64,000 nt of DNA from Sphingopyxis soli (GTDB lineage Bacteria; Pseudomonadota; Alphaproteobacteria; Sphingomonadales; Sphingomonadaceae): positions 22,964-86,963 of the forward strand of contig NZ_JAFMTR010000109.1 of assembly GCF_018682675.1 (NCBI RefSeq). The letters run 5' to 3'. Position 1 is the first letter of the stretch. Each line of letters opens with the position of its first letter. Both the position numbers and the translations under genes were made by a program. Positions 34,191-42,500 of this stretch are shown one piece after another. The notes under the pieces were generated by a model, which ran no database searches, was not told where the DNA came from, and was given only the letters and a program-made list of their open reading frames with translations.

Positions 34191-34615
34191 CTTTCGAGCG
34201 TGTGTTCGAGCGTGATCTCGCAATCGAGCAGCTTCGACACCGGGCAGTTCATCTCGGCCTCCTTCGCGATCGCCGCGAACTCGTCGGCCGATATCCCCGG
34301 CACCTTGCCGGTCAGCGTCAGCGCCGATTTGGAAATTTCGAACCCGCCGTCGACCTGATCGAGCGTCACCTCGGCGCTCGTCTCGAGCGAACCACCGCTA
34401 TAGCCCGCGCGCGCGAGCCCGAAGGACAGCGCCATCGTGAAACAGGCCGCATGTGCCGCGGCGATCAGCTCCTCGGGGTTCGTCCCCGGCTGCCCCTCGA
34501 AGCGCGTCCCGAAGCCATAGGGCTGCGCGTTCAGCACCCCCGATCTGGTCGTGATCGCCCCCTTGCCTTCCTTGCCGAAGCCTTCGTAGCGGGCGGATGC
34601 GCGATTGACGGTCAT
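34187..34615 (-). CDS. OsmC/Ohr-family peroxidase
   Basis: The 142-aa protein carries the two reactive Cys of OsmC/Ohr thiol peroxidases: Cys58 in AAHAACFTMAL and Cys124 in EMNCPVSKLL. The sequence pattern (FEGQPGTNPEELIAAAHAAC) is of the OsmC rather than the Ohr branch. It would reduce organic hydroperoxides in the cytoplasm. AAGGAG precedes ATG 34615. The gene for a small DUF2061 membrane protein lies 45 bp upstream on the same strand and may share its transcript. Confidence 0.9.
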   Translation of the reverse strand: MTVNRASARYEGFGKEGKGAITTRSGVLNAQPYGFGTRFEGQPGTNPEELIAAAHAACFTMALSFGLARAGYSGGSLETSAEVTLDQVDGGFEISKSALTLTGKVPGISADEFAAIAKEAEMNCPVSKLLDCEITLEHTLES

Positions 34616-34660
34616 GCGGAATCTCCTTCGGTTGAAAAGGCGGGACTCGGGAAAGGGCGC

Positions 34661-34864
34661 TCAGGCCGCAAGCAGCCTACGCCCGGCCCCGGCCCGCTTC
34701 CACGCCTTTTCATGGAAGAAGAATGCGACGGCATTGATACAGGGCTCGACGATCGCGATCCCGCCCGCGAGCGCGACCGATCCGGTCATCACATAGGCGA
34801 CGCTGAACCCGATGGTCAGATGGAGCGACAGATAGGTGAAGGTTTTGGCGAGGTCGGTCGGCAT
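34661..34864 (-). CDS. DUF2061 small membrane protein
   Basis: The 67-aa protein consists mainly of two membrane helices (TFTYLSLHLTIGFSVAYVMT and SVALAGGIAIVEPCINAVAF) followed by the short FFHEKAWKR cap that marks DUF2061 proteins. GGAG precedes the start. Function is unknown. Confidence 0.85.
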   Translation of the reverse strand: MPTDLAKTFTYLSLHLTIGFSVAYVMTGSVALAGGIAIVEPCINAVAFFFHEKAWKRAGAGRRLLAA

Positions 34865-34930
34865 GGCGGGTCTCCAATAGGAACCCGCAAATTAAGAATC
34901 ATTCGCAATAGCCGCCAACGCAGCCTCTCG

Positions 34931-35290
34931 CTAACTCTGATCGATTTGTCGGCGCGAACCCCGCTCGACCCCCGCGCGGTCGAGTTCGGGACCCAGCCTC
35001 CCGGTCAGCCACAGCGCCCACATCCGGAAGTCGGCGGCGAGGCTCCACAGCGGATAGGTGAAGGTCGCCGGCCGGTTCTTCTCGACCCCGAAATGCGCGA
35101 GCCACGCGAAGAAATAACCCGCAACCGGCAAAGCGACGAGCCAGCCCCACCGCGCCGTCAGCAACGCCGCCACCGCGATCAGCACGACAAGGCTGGTCCC
35201 GACATAGTGGAGCGCCCGCGTCCACGGCTTGCTGTGCTCGCGCAGGTAAAAGGGCCAGAATTCGGAGAAGTTCGTGTAGAGCCGTGACAT
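34931..35290 (-). CDS. DUF962/Mpo1-like membrane protein
   Basis: This 119-aa protein has the Mpo1-like pattern: FWPFYLREHSKPWTRALHYV, two membrane helices (VVLIAVAALLTARWGW, PVAGYFFAWLAHFGVEKN) and PATFTYPLWSLAADFRMW. Yeast Mpo1 is an iron-dependent dioxygenase acting on 2-hydroxy fatty acids; the conserved His residues (REH, ALHYV, LAHFG) are present. Whether the bacterial protein does this is not shown. I chose ATG 35290 because the family sequence starts there; the frame is open to 35326. Confidence 0.75.
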   Translation of the reverse strand: MSRLYTNFSEFWPFYLREHSKPWTRALHYVGTSLVVLIAVAALLTARWGWLVALPVAGYFFAWLAHFGVEKNRPATFTYPLWSLAADFRMWALWLTGRLGPELDRAGVERGSRRQIDQS

Positions 35291-35418
35291 GGCGCCAAGG
35301 ATGCGCTGCCGATGGCGGCTGGTCAAACGAAAGACATCCTGCCGTCGCGGCGCCCGATATTTCGGTATTCTGCGACCCTATGATAGAATCGCGTCCGCGT
35401 CGGACAGGGGAGGCGGTC

Positions 35419-35640
35419 ATGAAGAAATCGGTTCGTGCGCTCGTCGGGCTGGTCCTGCTCGACGCGATCATCATCGGCGGCGCCTGGTGGATGATCGGGC
35501 AGACGCAAAGCGGGGCATGGCATTCGAACGACCCGGCCGAATCGATCCGGCTGGTCACGACCTTTGCAGGCGCGATGGTCGGCATCGTCACCGTCGTGTT
35601 GCTGCTGGCTTTCTTCCGTCATCGCAGCGCCGGCAACTGA
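35419..35640 (+). CDS. Small two-helix membrane protein, unknown
   Basis: The 73-aa protein has two hydrophobic helices (VRALVGLVLLDAIIIGGAWW and LVTTFAGAMVGIVTVVLLLA) joined by a short loop, ending FFRHRSAGN. GGGGAGG lies 5 bp upstream of ATG 35419, a strong start signal. I know no family for it. It begins 128 bp from the divergent Mpo1-like gene. Confidence 0.65.
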   Translation: MKKSVRALVGLVLLDAIIIGGAWWMIGQTQSGAWHSNDPAESIRLVTTFAGAMVGIVTVVLLLAFFRHRSAGN

Positions 35641-35758
35641 ACGAAGCCGCCCGACCGTCACCTTTCGGGAGGTCGGGCGGCGCCGGCGGTTCCGTCCGGT
35701 CCCCCTTCGCCGGTCCCCCTTCGGATAAGCCGCCGCAATGCTGTGCGGGGAAATTGTG

Positions 35759-35790
35759 CCCTCCCGCCGGGGTCCTGCGTGGCGGGAGGG
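35759..35790. repeat. 10-bp-stem hairpin downstream of the 59-aa peptide gene
   Basis: CCCTCCCGCC and GGCGGGAGGG pair across a 12-nt loop. It lies in the 195-bp gap between two small genes, about 45 bp beyond the peptide gene stop, without a T-run. A tandem GGTCCCCCTTCGCC/GGTCCCCCTTCGGA repeat lies just to its left. Confidence 0.4.
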
Positions 35791-35835
35791 CTGGCCCCGT
35801 GCCGGCGTACGGGCCAGCACGGAACGGGAGGCTTA

Positions 35836-36015
35836 TCAGCGCGCCGCCTCGCGGACCTTCTGCACCGCGGGAAGAAGAAGGCCGATCAGGATCTGGATCG
35901 GACCGCTGCTGATCGTCATGCCGCCCTGCGCGGGCTGCGCCGACTGCGCCATCGCGGGGGTCGCCGACAGGGCGATCGTCAGGGCCAACACGGGGGCGAT
36001 CATCTTCCTGGTCAT
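35836..36015 (-). CDS. 59-aa exported peptide with a DUF1559-like hydrophobic helix
   Basis: This short gene encodes a signal peptide (MTRKMIAPVLALTIALSATP, cleavage after AMA near residue 23), a Gln/Gly-rich spacer and a C-terminal amphipathic helix (about residues 38-59). AGAGGAAGAG lies 3-5 bp before ATG 36015, a strong ribosome-binding site, which with the signal peptide argues that it is real. The helix segment ILIGLLLPAVQKVREAA looks, from memory, the same as the N-terminal helix of planctomycete DUF1559 pilin-like proteins, although here it is at the C-terminus of a tiny secreted protein. No neighbour explains it. Confidence 0.7.
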   Translation of the reverse strand: MTRKMIAPVLALTIALSATPAMAQSAQPAQGGMTISSGPIQILIGLLLPAVQKVREAAR

Positions 36016-36159
36016 CGTCTCTTCCTCTCGATCTGTCCGCCGGGGGGGGCGGTTGATGTTTCGATGAAGAGTTTTTGCCGCATGACGTCACATCTCGCGG
36101 TGATCGCGGTCACTCGCGCGAAGAAAAATGACAAGAGACCGAAAAGAAAGCGAAGAAAC

Positions 36160-36624
36160 CTATCCTGCTCGCTTCAGCCGGACCAAAGCCGCGTCGAGCG
36201 CCTGCAGAAATTGCGACCGGTCGGCCTTCGAGAAGGGCGGTGGCCCGCCGACTCCCTCGCCCATCCCGGCGCGCAGGTCGGCCATGATCGCGCGCGTCGC
36301 GATCGCGGGGCCGATCGACGCCGTGGTGAAGGGCTTGCCGGTCGGCGCGAGAACGGTTGCGCCTGCCTTGAGCGCGCGATCGGCGAGCAGGATGTCTGCG
36401 GTCACGACGATGCTCGTCGCGTCCGCCGCCTCGGCGATCCAGTCGTCGGCGGCGTCGAAGCCGTCGGAGACCAGGATGCGCTCGATCAAGGGATGATCTG
36501 GCACGCGCAGCCGGCTGTTGCTGACGATCTTCACCGCAACCTCGTGCCGCCAGGCGACCTTGTATATTTCGTCCTTCACCGGACAGGCGTCGGCATCGAC
36601 GAGGATTTGCGGGACGATGACCAT
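36160..36624 (-). CDS. YaiI/YqxD (DUF188) family protein
   Basis: The 154-aa protein has the DUF188 signature: ILVDADACPVKDEIYKVA at the N-terminus, VSDGFDAADDWIAEAA, and VVTADILLADRALKAGATVL, a PIN-like nuclease fold with conserved Asp residues. Its cellular role is not established. It is the last gene of a tight leftward run with DUF427 (12-bp gap), the TauE-like transporter and ung. GGPPPFSKADRSQFLQALD near the end is also typical of the family. Confidence 0.9.
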   Translation of the reverse strand: MVIVPQILVDADACPVKDEIYKVAWRHEVAVKIVSNSRLRVPDHPLIERILVSDGFDAADDWIAEAADATSIVVTADILLADRALKAGATVLAPTGKPFTTASIGPAIATRAIMADLRAGMGEGVGGPPPFSKADRSQFLQALDAALVRLKRAG

Positions 36625-36636
36625 GCGGGAAACGGG

Positions 36637-36918
36637 TCAGCCGACCGCGACCCCCTTCCAGAACGCGATGCGGCCCGCGATCGCCGCTGCCGCTTCCTTG
36701 GGATCGGGATAATACCAGGCCGCGTCCTCGTTCACCTGCCCATCGGCGGTGACATTATGATAATGCGCCACGCCCTTCCACGGGCAAAAGCTGGTCGTCG
36801 CGCTGTCGGACAATAGCGCCGCATCGACCGCCGCGCGCGGGAAATAATGATTGCCCTCGACGACGATCGTATCGTCGCTGTCCGCAATCACCTTCCCGTT
36901 CCAGACCGCCTGCACCAT
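36637..36918 (-). CDS. DUF427-family protein
   Basis: This 93-aa protein matches DUF427: VWNGKVIADSDDTIVVEGNHYFPRAAV, then the family core TSFCPWKGVAHYHNVTADG and AAWYYPDPKEAA. It forms a small beta-rich (Mss4-like) fold of unknown function. It lies 12 bp after the TauE-like gene and 12 bp before the YaiI-like gene in the same operon. Confidence 0.9.
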   Translation of the reverse strand: MVQAVWNGKVIADSDDTIVVEGNHYFPRAAVDAALLSDSATTSFCPWKGVAHYHNVTADGQVNEDAAWYYPDPKEAAAAIAGRIAFWKGVAVG

Positions 36919-36930
36919 CGTTCGCCTTCC

Positions 36931-37689
36931 CTAGCCCGAGAGCCCGTCCCACAGCAGCTTCGCGCCGAGCGCGACCATCAACAGATAGATGATACCATAG
37001 AAACGCGCCCCGTCGATGCGCCGCAGCCAGCGCACGGTGAGCAAGGTCGAGACGATCGCGAGCGGCATCAGCAGCAGCGCCGCGACGATCACCTCGTGCG
37101 GAAAGGCGCCGAGCGCGAGATAGGCGGGCACCTTCAGCCAGTTGACCACGGCGAACAGGATCGCGCTCGTCCCGATGAAGGTCAGGTGCGGCAGCTTGCG
37201 CGGGGTCACCCACATCTGGAACGGCGGTCCGCCGGCGTGCGCGATCTGGCTGGTCAGCCCCATGAACGCGCCGAAGATCGTCCCGACCCAGCCCGGTGAC
37301 GTCGAGGCGGCGACGACGCGTCCGCCGCGTTCGATCCACAGCCGGTAGAGCCCGAAGGCGAGCGTGATCGCGCCCAACGCCGCCATCAGCTGCGCTTCGT
37401 TCACGCGCTCGGCATAGAACCAGCCCGCGAAGATGCCGGCCGCCGCGCCGGGGAGCATCCAGCCGATGATCCAGCCGTCCCATGTCTTGCGGAACGACCA
37501 GACGCTGATCACGTCCTGCACGATCAGGATCGGCAGCAGCACCGCCGCCGCGGTCGCGGGCGGCAGGACGAGCGCCGCGAGCGGCGTCGCGAGCGCACCG
37601 ACGCCGGCGAGCCCGCCCTTCGCCATGCCGAGCAGGATCACCGCCACGACGAGCGCCGCGAGCGTTACCGGGTCGGCCAATATACTCAT
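36931..37689 (-). CDS. TauE/SafE-family anion exporter-like membrane protein
   Basis: The 252-aa inner-membrane protein has about eight hydrophobic segments and the TauE/SafE pattern of two repeated halves (GMAKGGLAGVGALATPLAAL at the first re-entrant region, GLTSQIAHAGGPPFQMWVTP at the second). Members move sulfite, sulfoacetate or other organic anions; the substrate is unknown. Its ATG overlaps the ung stop codon (ATGA at 37686-37689), so the two are translationally coupled. Confidence 0.88.
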   Translation of the reverse strand: MSILADPVTLAALVVAVILLGMAKGGLAGVGALATPLAALVLPPATAAAVLLPILIVQDVISVWSFRKTWDGWIIGWMLPGAAAGIFAGWFYAERVNEAQLMAALGAITLAFGLYRLWIERGGRVVAASTSPGWVGTIFGAFMGLTSQIAHAGGPPFQMWVTPRKLPHLTFIGTSAILFAVVNWLKVPAYLALGAFPHEVIVAALLLMPLAIVSTLLTVRWLRRIDGARFYGIIYLLMVALGAKLLWDGLSG

Positions 37690-38390
37690 GCCTCGGGATT
37701 GTCCGGGAGGCGCCAGTCGATCGCCCCGCGCCCGTACATCTCCAGGAAAGCATTCGCCTGGCTGAAGGGCTTCGATCCGAAGAAACCGTTATGCGCCGAC
37801 AGCGGCGAGGGGTGCGGCGCGCGCAGGATCAGGTGCGGGCTGCCCGCGCCGAGTCCCGGCACATTCGCCGCCTTCTTCTGCGCATGGCTGCCCCACAGGA
37901 TGAAGACCTTGGGCGCCGGATCGGCCGCAACCGCAGCGACCGCGGCGTCGGTGAATGTCTCCCACCCCCTGCCCTGATGCGACGCCGCCATCCCCGCCTC
38001 GACCGTCAGGCAATTGTTGAGGAGGAGCACGCCCTGCTCGGCCCAATGCTTAAGATAGCCGTGCGAGGCGGGCGGAATGCCGAGGTCGGCCTTCATTTCC
38101 TTATAGATATTGACGAGGCTCGGCGGGGTGCGGACGCCGGGCTGGACCGAGAAGCAAAGCCCGTGCGCCTGCCCCGGCCCGTGATAGGGGTCCTGTCCCA
38201 ATATCACGACGCGCACATCCTGCGGCGCCGTCGCGTCGAGCGCGGCGAACCAGTCGCGCGGCCGCGGATAGATCGTCTTGCCTTTGGCGCGCTCCTCGGC
38301 AAGGAACGCCTTGAGCGCAGCCATATAGGGCTGCTCGAACTCGCTGCCGATGCGGGCGAGCCAGTCGGGATGCAGTTTGACCTCGGCCAT
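37686..38390 (-). CDS. ung: Uracil-DNA glycosylase
   Basis: The 234-aa family-1 uracil-DNA glycosylase starts base-excision repair by removing uracil from DNA. Visible motifs are the catalytic-water loop VVILGQDPYHGPGQAHGLCF, LLLNNCLTVEAGMAASHQGRG and the minor-groove loop HPSPLSAHNGFFGSKPFSQA. It is the first gene of the leftward operon ung - tauE-like - DUF427 - yaiI-like. Confidence 0.96.
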   Translation of the reverse strand: MAEVKLHPDWLARIGSEFEQPYMAALKAFLAEERAKGKTIYPRPRDWFAALDATAPQDVRVVILGQDPYHGPGQAHGLCFSVQPGVRTPPSLVNIYKEMKADLGIPPASHGYLKHWAEQGVLLLNNCLTVEAGMAASHQGRGWETFTDAAVAAVAADPAPKVFILWGSHAQKKAANVPGLGAGSPHLILRAPHPSPLSAHNGFFGSKPFSQANAFLEMYGRGAIDWRLPDNPEA

Positions 38391-38459
38391 GCCCGCGCTT
38401 CACCAGAGGGATCGCGGCTTGTCCAGCCGCTATTGGCAAGCTACCCCCTCCCCGCTTGT

Positions 38460-38530
38460 GCCGAGCTTGTCAAAGCACCGTTCTTCTTGCGACATCGCAA
38501 GGAAAGAACGGCCCTTCGACAAGCTCAGGG
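38460..38530. repeat. REP/BIME-like imperfect inverted repeat
   Basis: The outer arms GAGCTTGTCAAAG and CTTCGACAAGCTC, with inner arms CCGTTCTT and AAGAACGG, enclose about 20 bp. The TTCGACAAGCTCAG half is a frequent intergenic motif in sphingomonad genomes. It lies between ung and hisE and may stabilise or end transcripts. Confidence 0.5.
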
Positions 38531-38562
38531 CAAACGGCTTATTAACGGGCAAGGGATTTGAC

Positions 38563-38889
38563 ATGGCGATCGGCGAAGCATTGGCGCGGCTCGAAACGGT
38601 CGTGAAAGACCGGCTCGCCGCGGGCGACGGGGGCACCTCCTATGTCGCGAGCCTCGCCGCCAAAGGCCGCGGCAAGATCGCGCAGAAGCTTGGCGAGGAA
38701 GCGACCGAAACCGTCATCGCCGCGCTCACCGAGGACGATGCCGCGCTGACCGGCGAAGCGGCCGATCTGGTCTTCCACCTCACCATCCTGCTCGCCGACC
38801 GCGGCCTCGGCTGGGACGCCGTCGCCGCCGAACTGGCGCGCCGCCACGGCATCTCGGGCCACGCCGAAAAAGCCAGCCGTCCCCAATAG
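38563..38889 (+). CDS. hisE: Phosphoribosyl-ATP pyrophosphatase
   Basis: The 108-aa protein is an all-alpha NTP pyrophosphatase (MazG-like) that converts phosphoribosyl-ATP to phosphoribosyl-AMP in histidine synthesis. The motif GRGKIAQKLGEEATETVIAA followed by EAADLVFHLTILLADRGL gives the metal-binding Glu/Asp residues. ATG 38563 is chosen because the family sequence begins there; the open frame continues upstream into the repeat. The other his genes are not in the window. A HIT-family gene follows after 9 bp, an arrangement seen in other alphaproteobacteria. Confidence 0.93.
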   Translation: MAIGEALARLETVVKDRLAAGDGGTSYVASLAAKGRGKIAQKLGEEATETVIAALTEDDAALTGEAADLVFHLTILLADRGLGWDAVAAELARRHGISGHAEKASRPQ

Positions 38890-38898
38890 GAGCCTTCC

Positions 38899-39276
38899 AT
38901 GCCGATCGACGCGACGCTTCCCTATGACGACAACAATGTCTTCGCGCGCATCCTGCGCGGCGAATTGCCGTCGAAGACCGTCTATGAGGACGAGTTCGCG
39001 CTCGCCTTCCACGATATCAATCCGCAGGCGCCGTTGCATATCCTCGTGATCCCCAAGGGCTCTTACGTCAGCTGGGACGATTTTTCGGAGCGCGGCAGCG
39101 ACGCCGAAATCGCGGGCTTCGTCCGTGCGGTCGGCAAGGTCGCACGCGATCAGGGGCTCGTCGCACCCGGCTATCGCCTGCTCGCCAATGTCGGCCTCGA
39201 CAGCCATCAGGAGGTGCCGCACCTCCACGTCCATATTTTCGCCGGCAAGCCCCTCGGACCGATGCTCGCAAGGTGA
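38899..39276 (+). CDS. HIT-family (Hint-like) nucleotide hydrolase
   Basis: The 125-aa protein has the histidine triad in VPHLHVHIFAGKP near the C-terminus and the upstream HIT pattern (NNVFARILRGELPSKTVYED, FHDINPQAPLHILVIPKG). HIT proteins of this size hydrolyse AMP-lysine or other nucleoside phosphoramidates. AGGAG precedes ATG 38899. It is probably co-transcribed with hisE. Confidence 0.93.
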   Translation: MPIDATLPYDDNNVFARILRGELPSKTVYEDEFALAFHDINPQAPLHILVIPKGSYVSWDDFSERGSDAEIAGFVRAVGKVARDQGLVAPGYRLLANVGLDSHQEVPHLHVHIFAGKPLGPMLAR

Positions 39277-39298
39277 GCGGGCACATATAGTTCCACCC

Positions 39299-39329
39299 TC
39301 GTCGTTCCGGACTTGATCCGGGACGACGA
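39299..39329. repeat. Short REP-like inverted repeat
   Basis: TCGTCGTTCCGG and CCGGGACGACGA pair in 11 of 12 positions across ACTTGAT. It lies 23 bp beyond the HIT gene stop, in the 224-bp gap before the macroglobulin gene. The remainder of the gap shows nothing else. Confidence 0.5.
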
Positions 39330-39500
39330 ATATCGGGGAGCGCCGGGTCCCAAACTCGCCAATTTTCGAATCTGTCTATGACCGCCGTCACAGCGCATTG
39401 GCCGCCTGCGGTTAACCGTGCGCGATGCGCGGCGACGGGTGGACTCAAGCCCCCGTTTCCAGCAGGATAGCATTTTGGGTCAGACCGGGGAGACAGGGTA

Positions 39501-42500
39501 ATGCGGCACGGATGGCGGGCGCTGGCGAAGAGCTGTGCCGGTAAGGTCAAGCTGGCCCTCATCGTCCCTCTCGGTCTCGCGCTCGCCGCTGCGGGCGGGG
39601 ACACCGTCCCGCAGGTCACCCTCGCGACGCCGGGGTCGTCGGGCACCGGCGACGGCACCATAAGCCGCTTCACCCTGCGCTTTTCGGAGGACATGGTCGC
39701 GCTCGGCGACCCGCGCGCCAGGGCGCCCGCGACCCATGACTGCAAGGTCGATGCAACGAGCCGCTGGGTCGACACGCGCACCTGGGTACTCGAATTCGAA
39801 AAATCGCTTCCCGGCGGCGTCAGCTGCCACGTCGATCTCCGCTCCGGCCTCACCACCGCGCGCGGCGTGAGCGTCGTCGGCAACAGCCGGTTCGAGATCG
39901 ACACCGGCGGTCCTTCGGCACGCGCGGTGCTGGCGGGGGGAATGTACGACGGGATCGAGGAGGACCAGATCTTCCTCGTCGCGACCAACGTCGCCGCCGA
40001 TCGCGCCTCGGTCGGCCGCTTCGCCTATTGCGCGGTCGACGGCATCGGCGAGAAAATTCCCGTCGACGTGCTGCCGCGCGACACCGCGGTGCAAATCCTC
40101 GAAGGTCTGGGCAGCGACTGGTCGGCGCAATCCTTCGCTTATGACGCGGGCCTGCCGCTGCGCCTGCCCGCCGCGGGCGGCGACCGCGATGCGCTGCTCG
40201 ACCGCGTCGTTCCGGTCAAATGCCGGCGCCCGCTGCCGCCGGGGCGCGAGATGGCGCTCGTCTGGGACGCCCGCATTTCGCAGGCCGGGGTGCCGAGCCG
40301 CACCGCCGGCCGCGACCAGCGTTTCGACCATGACGTGCGCCCCGCCTTCACCGCCAAAATGTCGTGTAGCCGTGTCAATCCGCAGGCGGGCTGCAACCCG
40401 CTGAAGGACGTCAACGTGGTTTTCGCCGCGCCGGTGCTGCGCGAGACCGCGCTCGCCGCGACGCTGAGGACCGCCGACGGCAAGAGCTACACGGCGAAGG
40501 TCGACGACGACGACAAGAACGACAAATATCTCGAGCGCGTCCATTTCTCGGGCCCGCTGTCGCAGAATGTCGATGCGACGCTCGTCCTGCCCGCCGACAT
40601 CACCGACCAGAGCGGCCGGCGCCTGCAGAACCAGTCGAATTTCCCCCTGAAATTCCACATCGACCGCGCCCCGCCGCTGGTCAAATTCGCCGCCGAGTTC
40701 GGCATCCTCGAGGCATCGGAAGGCGGCGTCCTGCCCGTCACCGTGCGCGGGGTCGAGGCGTCGATGGTCAGCAGGAATCTGAAAATGCCCGCGACGACGC
40801 TGAAGGTCGGCGACGACGATGCCGCGATCGCGCGCTGGCTGAAGCGCGTCGCCGACGCCGACGACACCGACTATCGCGAGGAAAAGAACGCGAATGGCGA
40901 GGATGTCACCGTCAACTACACCGGCACCAAATCGGTGTTCGAGGACGCTCCCGCGGGCGGCGAACGCCGCGACATGCAGCTTTCGCCCGCCGCCGGCGGC
41001 AAGGAGTTCGAGGTCGTCGGCATCCCCTTGGCCGAAAAGGGCTTCCACGTCGTCGAGATCGCCAGCCCCGAGCTCGGCGCGGTGCTGCTCGGCCGCAAGG
41101 CGACGCGCTATGTCACGACCGCGGCGCTCGTCACCAACATGGCTGTGCATTTCAAATGGGGCCGCGAGAGCTCGCTCGCGTGGGTGACCGCGCTCGACAC
41201 CGGCCTGCCCGTGGCGGGCGCCGAAATCCGCGTCACCGACAGCTGTACCGGCCGCCTGCTCGCGCGCGGCACCGCCGACAAGGCCGGCCGCCTCGCCTTC
41301 CCGAACGGCCTGCCCGAACCCGAAACCTATTCGAGCTGCGAGGAAGACCCCGATCCCGCGAGCAGCGACGGCCACGCGCTGATGGTCAGCGCGCGCTCGG
41401 GCGACGATTTCAGCTTCACGCTAACCGACTGGGGCAACGGCATCCGTCCCTATGACTTCGACCTGCCCTATGGCTGGTCGGAGCGCGACGACATCCTGCA
41501 CACGCTCTTCGACCGCGCGCTCGTCAAGGCGGGCGAAACGGTGCACATGAAGCATATCCTCCGCCGTCAGGTCGGCACCGGCTTTTCGACGCCGAAGCCG
41601 CTCGCGGGCAAGCTCCGCCTCGTCCATCGCGGCTCGGACACCGAGTTTGAAATGCCGTTCGCCATCGACGCGAACGGCAGCGGCGAGACGACATGGAACG
41701 TCCCCGCGACCGCGCCGATGGGCGATTATGAGCTCGTCTTCGTCACCAAGGACAAGAAGGGCGAGGACAAGACGATCTGGTCGGCCCAGACGGTCCGGGT
41801 CGACGAATATCGCCTGCCGACGATGAAGGCGACGGTGACGGGGCCGAAGGAGCCCCCGGTGCGTCCGACGGCGGTGCCGCTGTCCTTCTTCGTCGGCTAT
41901 CTCTCGGGAGGCCCCGCGCCAAACCTGCCGGTCGAGATCCGCACCAATTTCCGTGCCAGCTGGAACGCGCCCGAGGATTATCAGGACTGGGACTTCGACG
42001 GCCAGCCGGTCAGGGAAGGCGTGATCCAGCTCGACGACAGCGGCGAGGAACCCGCAGCCGACCTGCCGCTCGCGCGCTCGGTTCCGCTCAAGCTCGACGC
42101 CAATGGCAGCGCGACGACCAGCATCGCGGTCGACCAGCCGATCACCCAGCCGACGCAGATGGCGGTCGAGATGGATTATGAGGACGCGAACGGCGAGACG
42201 CTGACGTCGAGCCGCCGTGTCATGCTCTTCCCGTCGGCGGTGCGCCTCGGCGTCAAGACGGACGGCTGGCTGATGCGCGACAAGGATCTGCGCCTCAACT
42301 TCGTCGCGCTCGACTTGGGCGGCCGCCCGATCGCGGGCCAGCGCGTCCAGGTCGCGCTCTACAATCGCGAAATCATCACCGCGCGGCGCCGCCTGATCGG
42401 GGGCTTCTACGCCTATGACAACCAGATGCGCACGACCAGGCTCGACGCGACGTGCAGCGCGACGACCGACAAGCTCGGCCGCGCGCGCTGCGCGATGGCA

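Noticed and set aside
38441..38456. CTACCCCCTCCCCGCT upstream of hisE, a match to the core of the proposed operator
   Set aside because: It lacks the ATA half and any symmetry, and lies by a housekeeping gene. I count it as background and as a reminder that the core alone is not specific.
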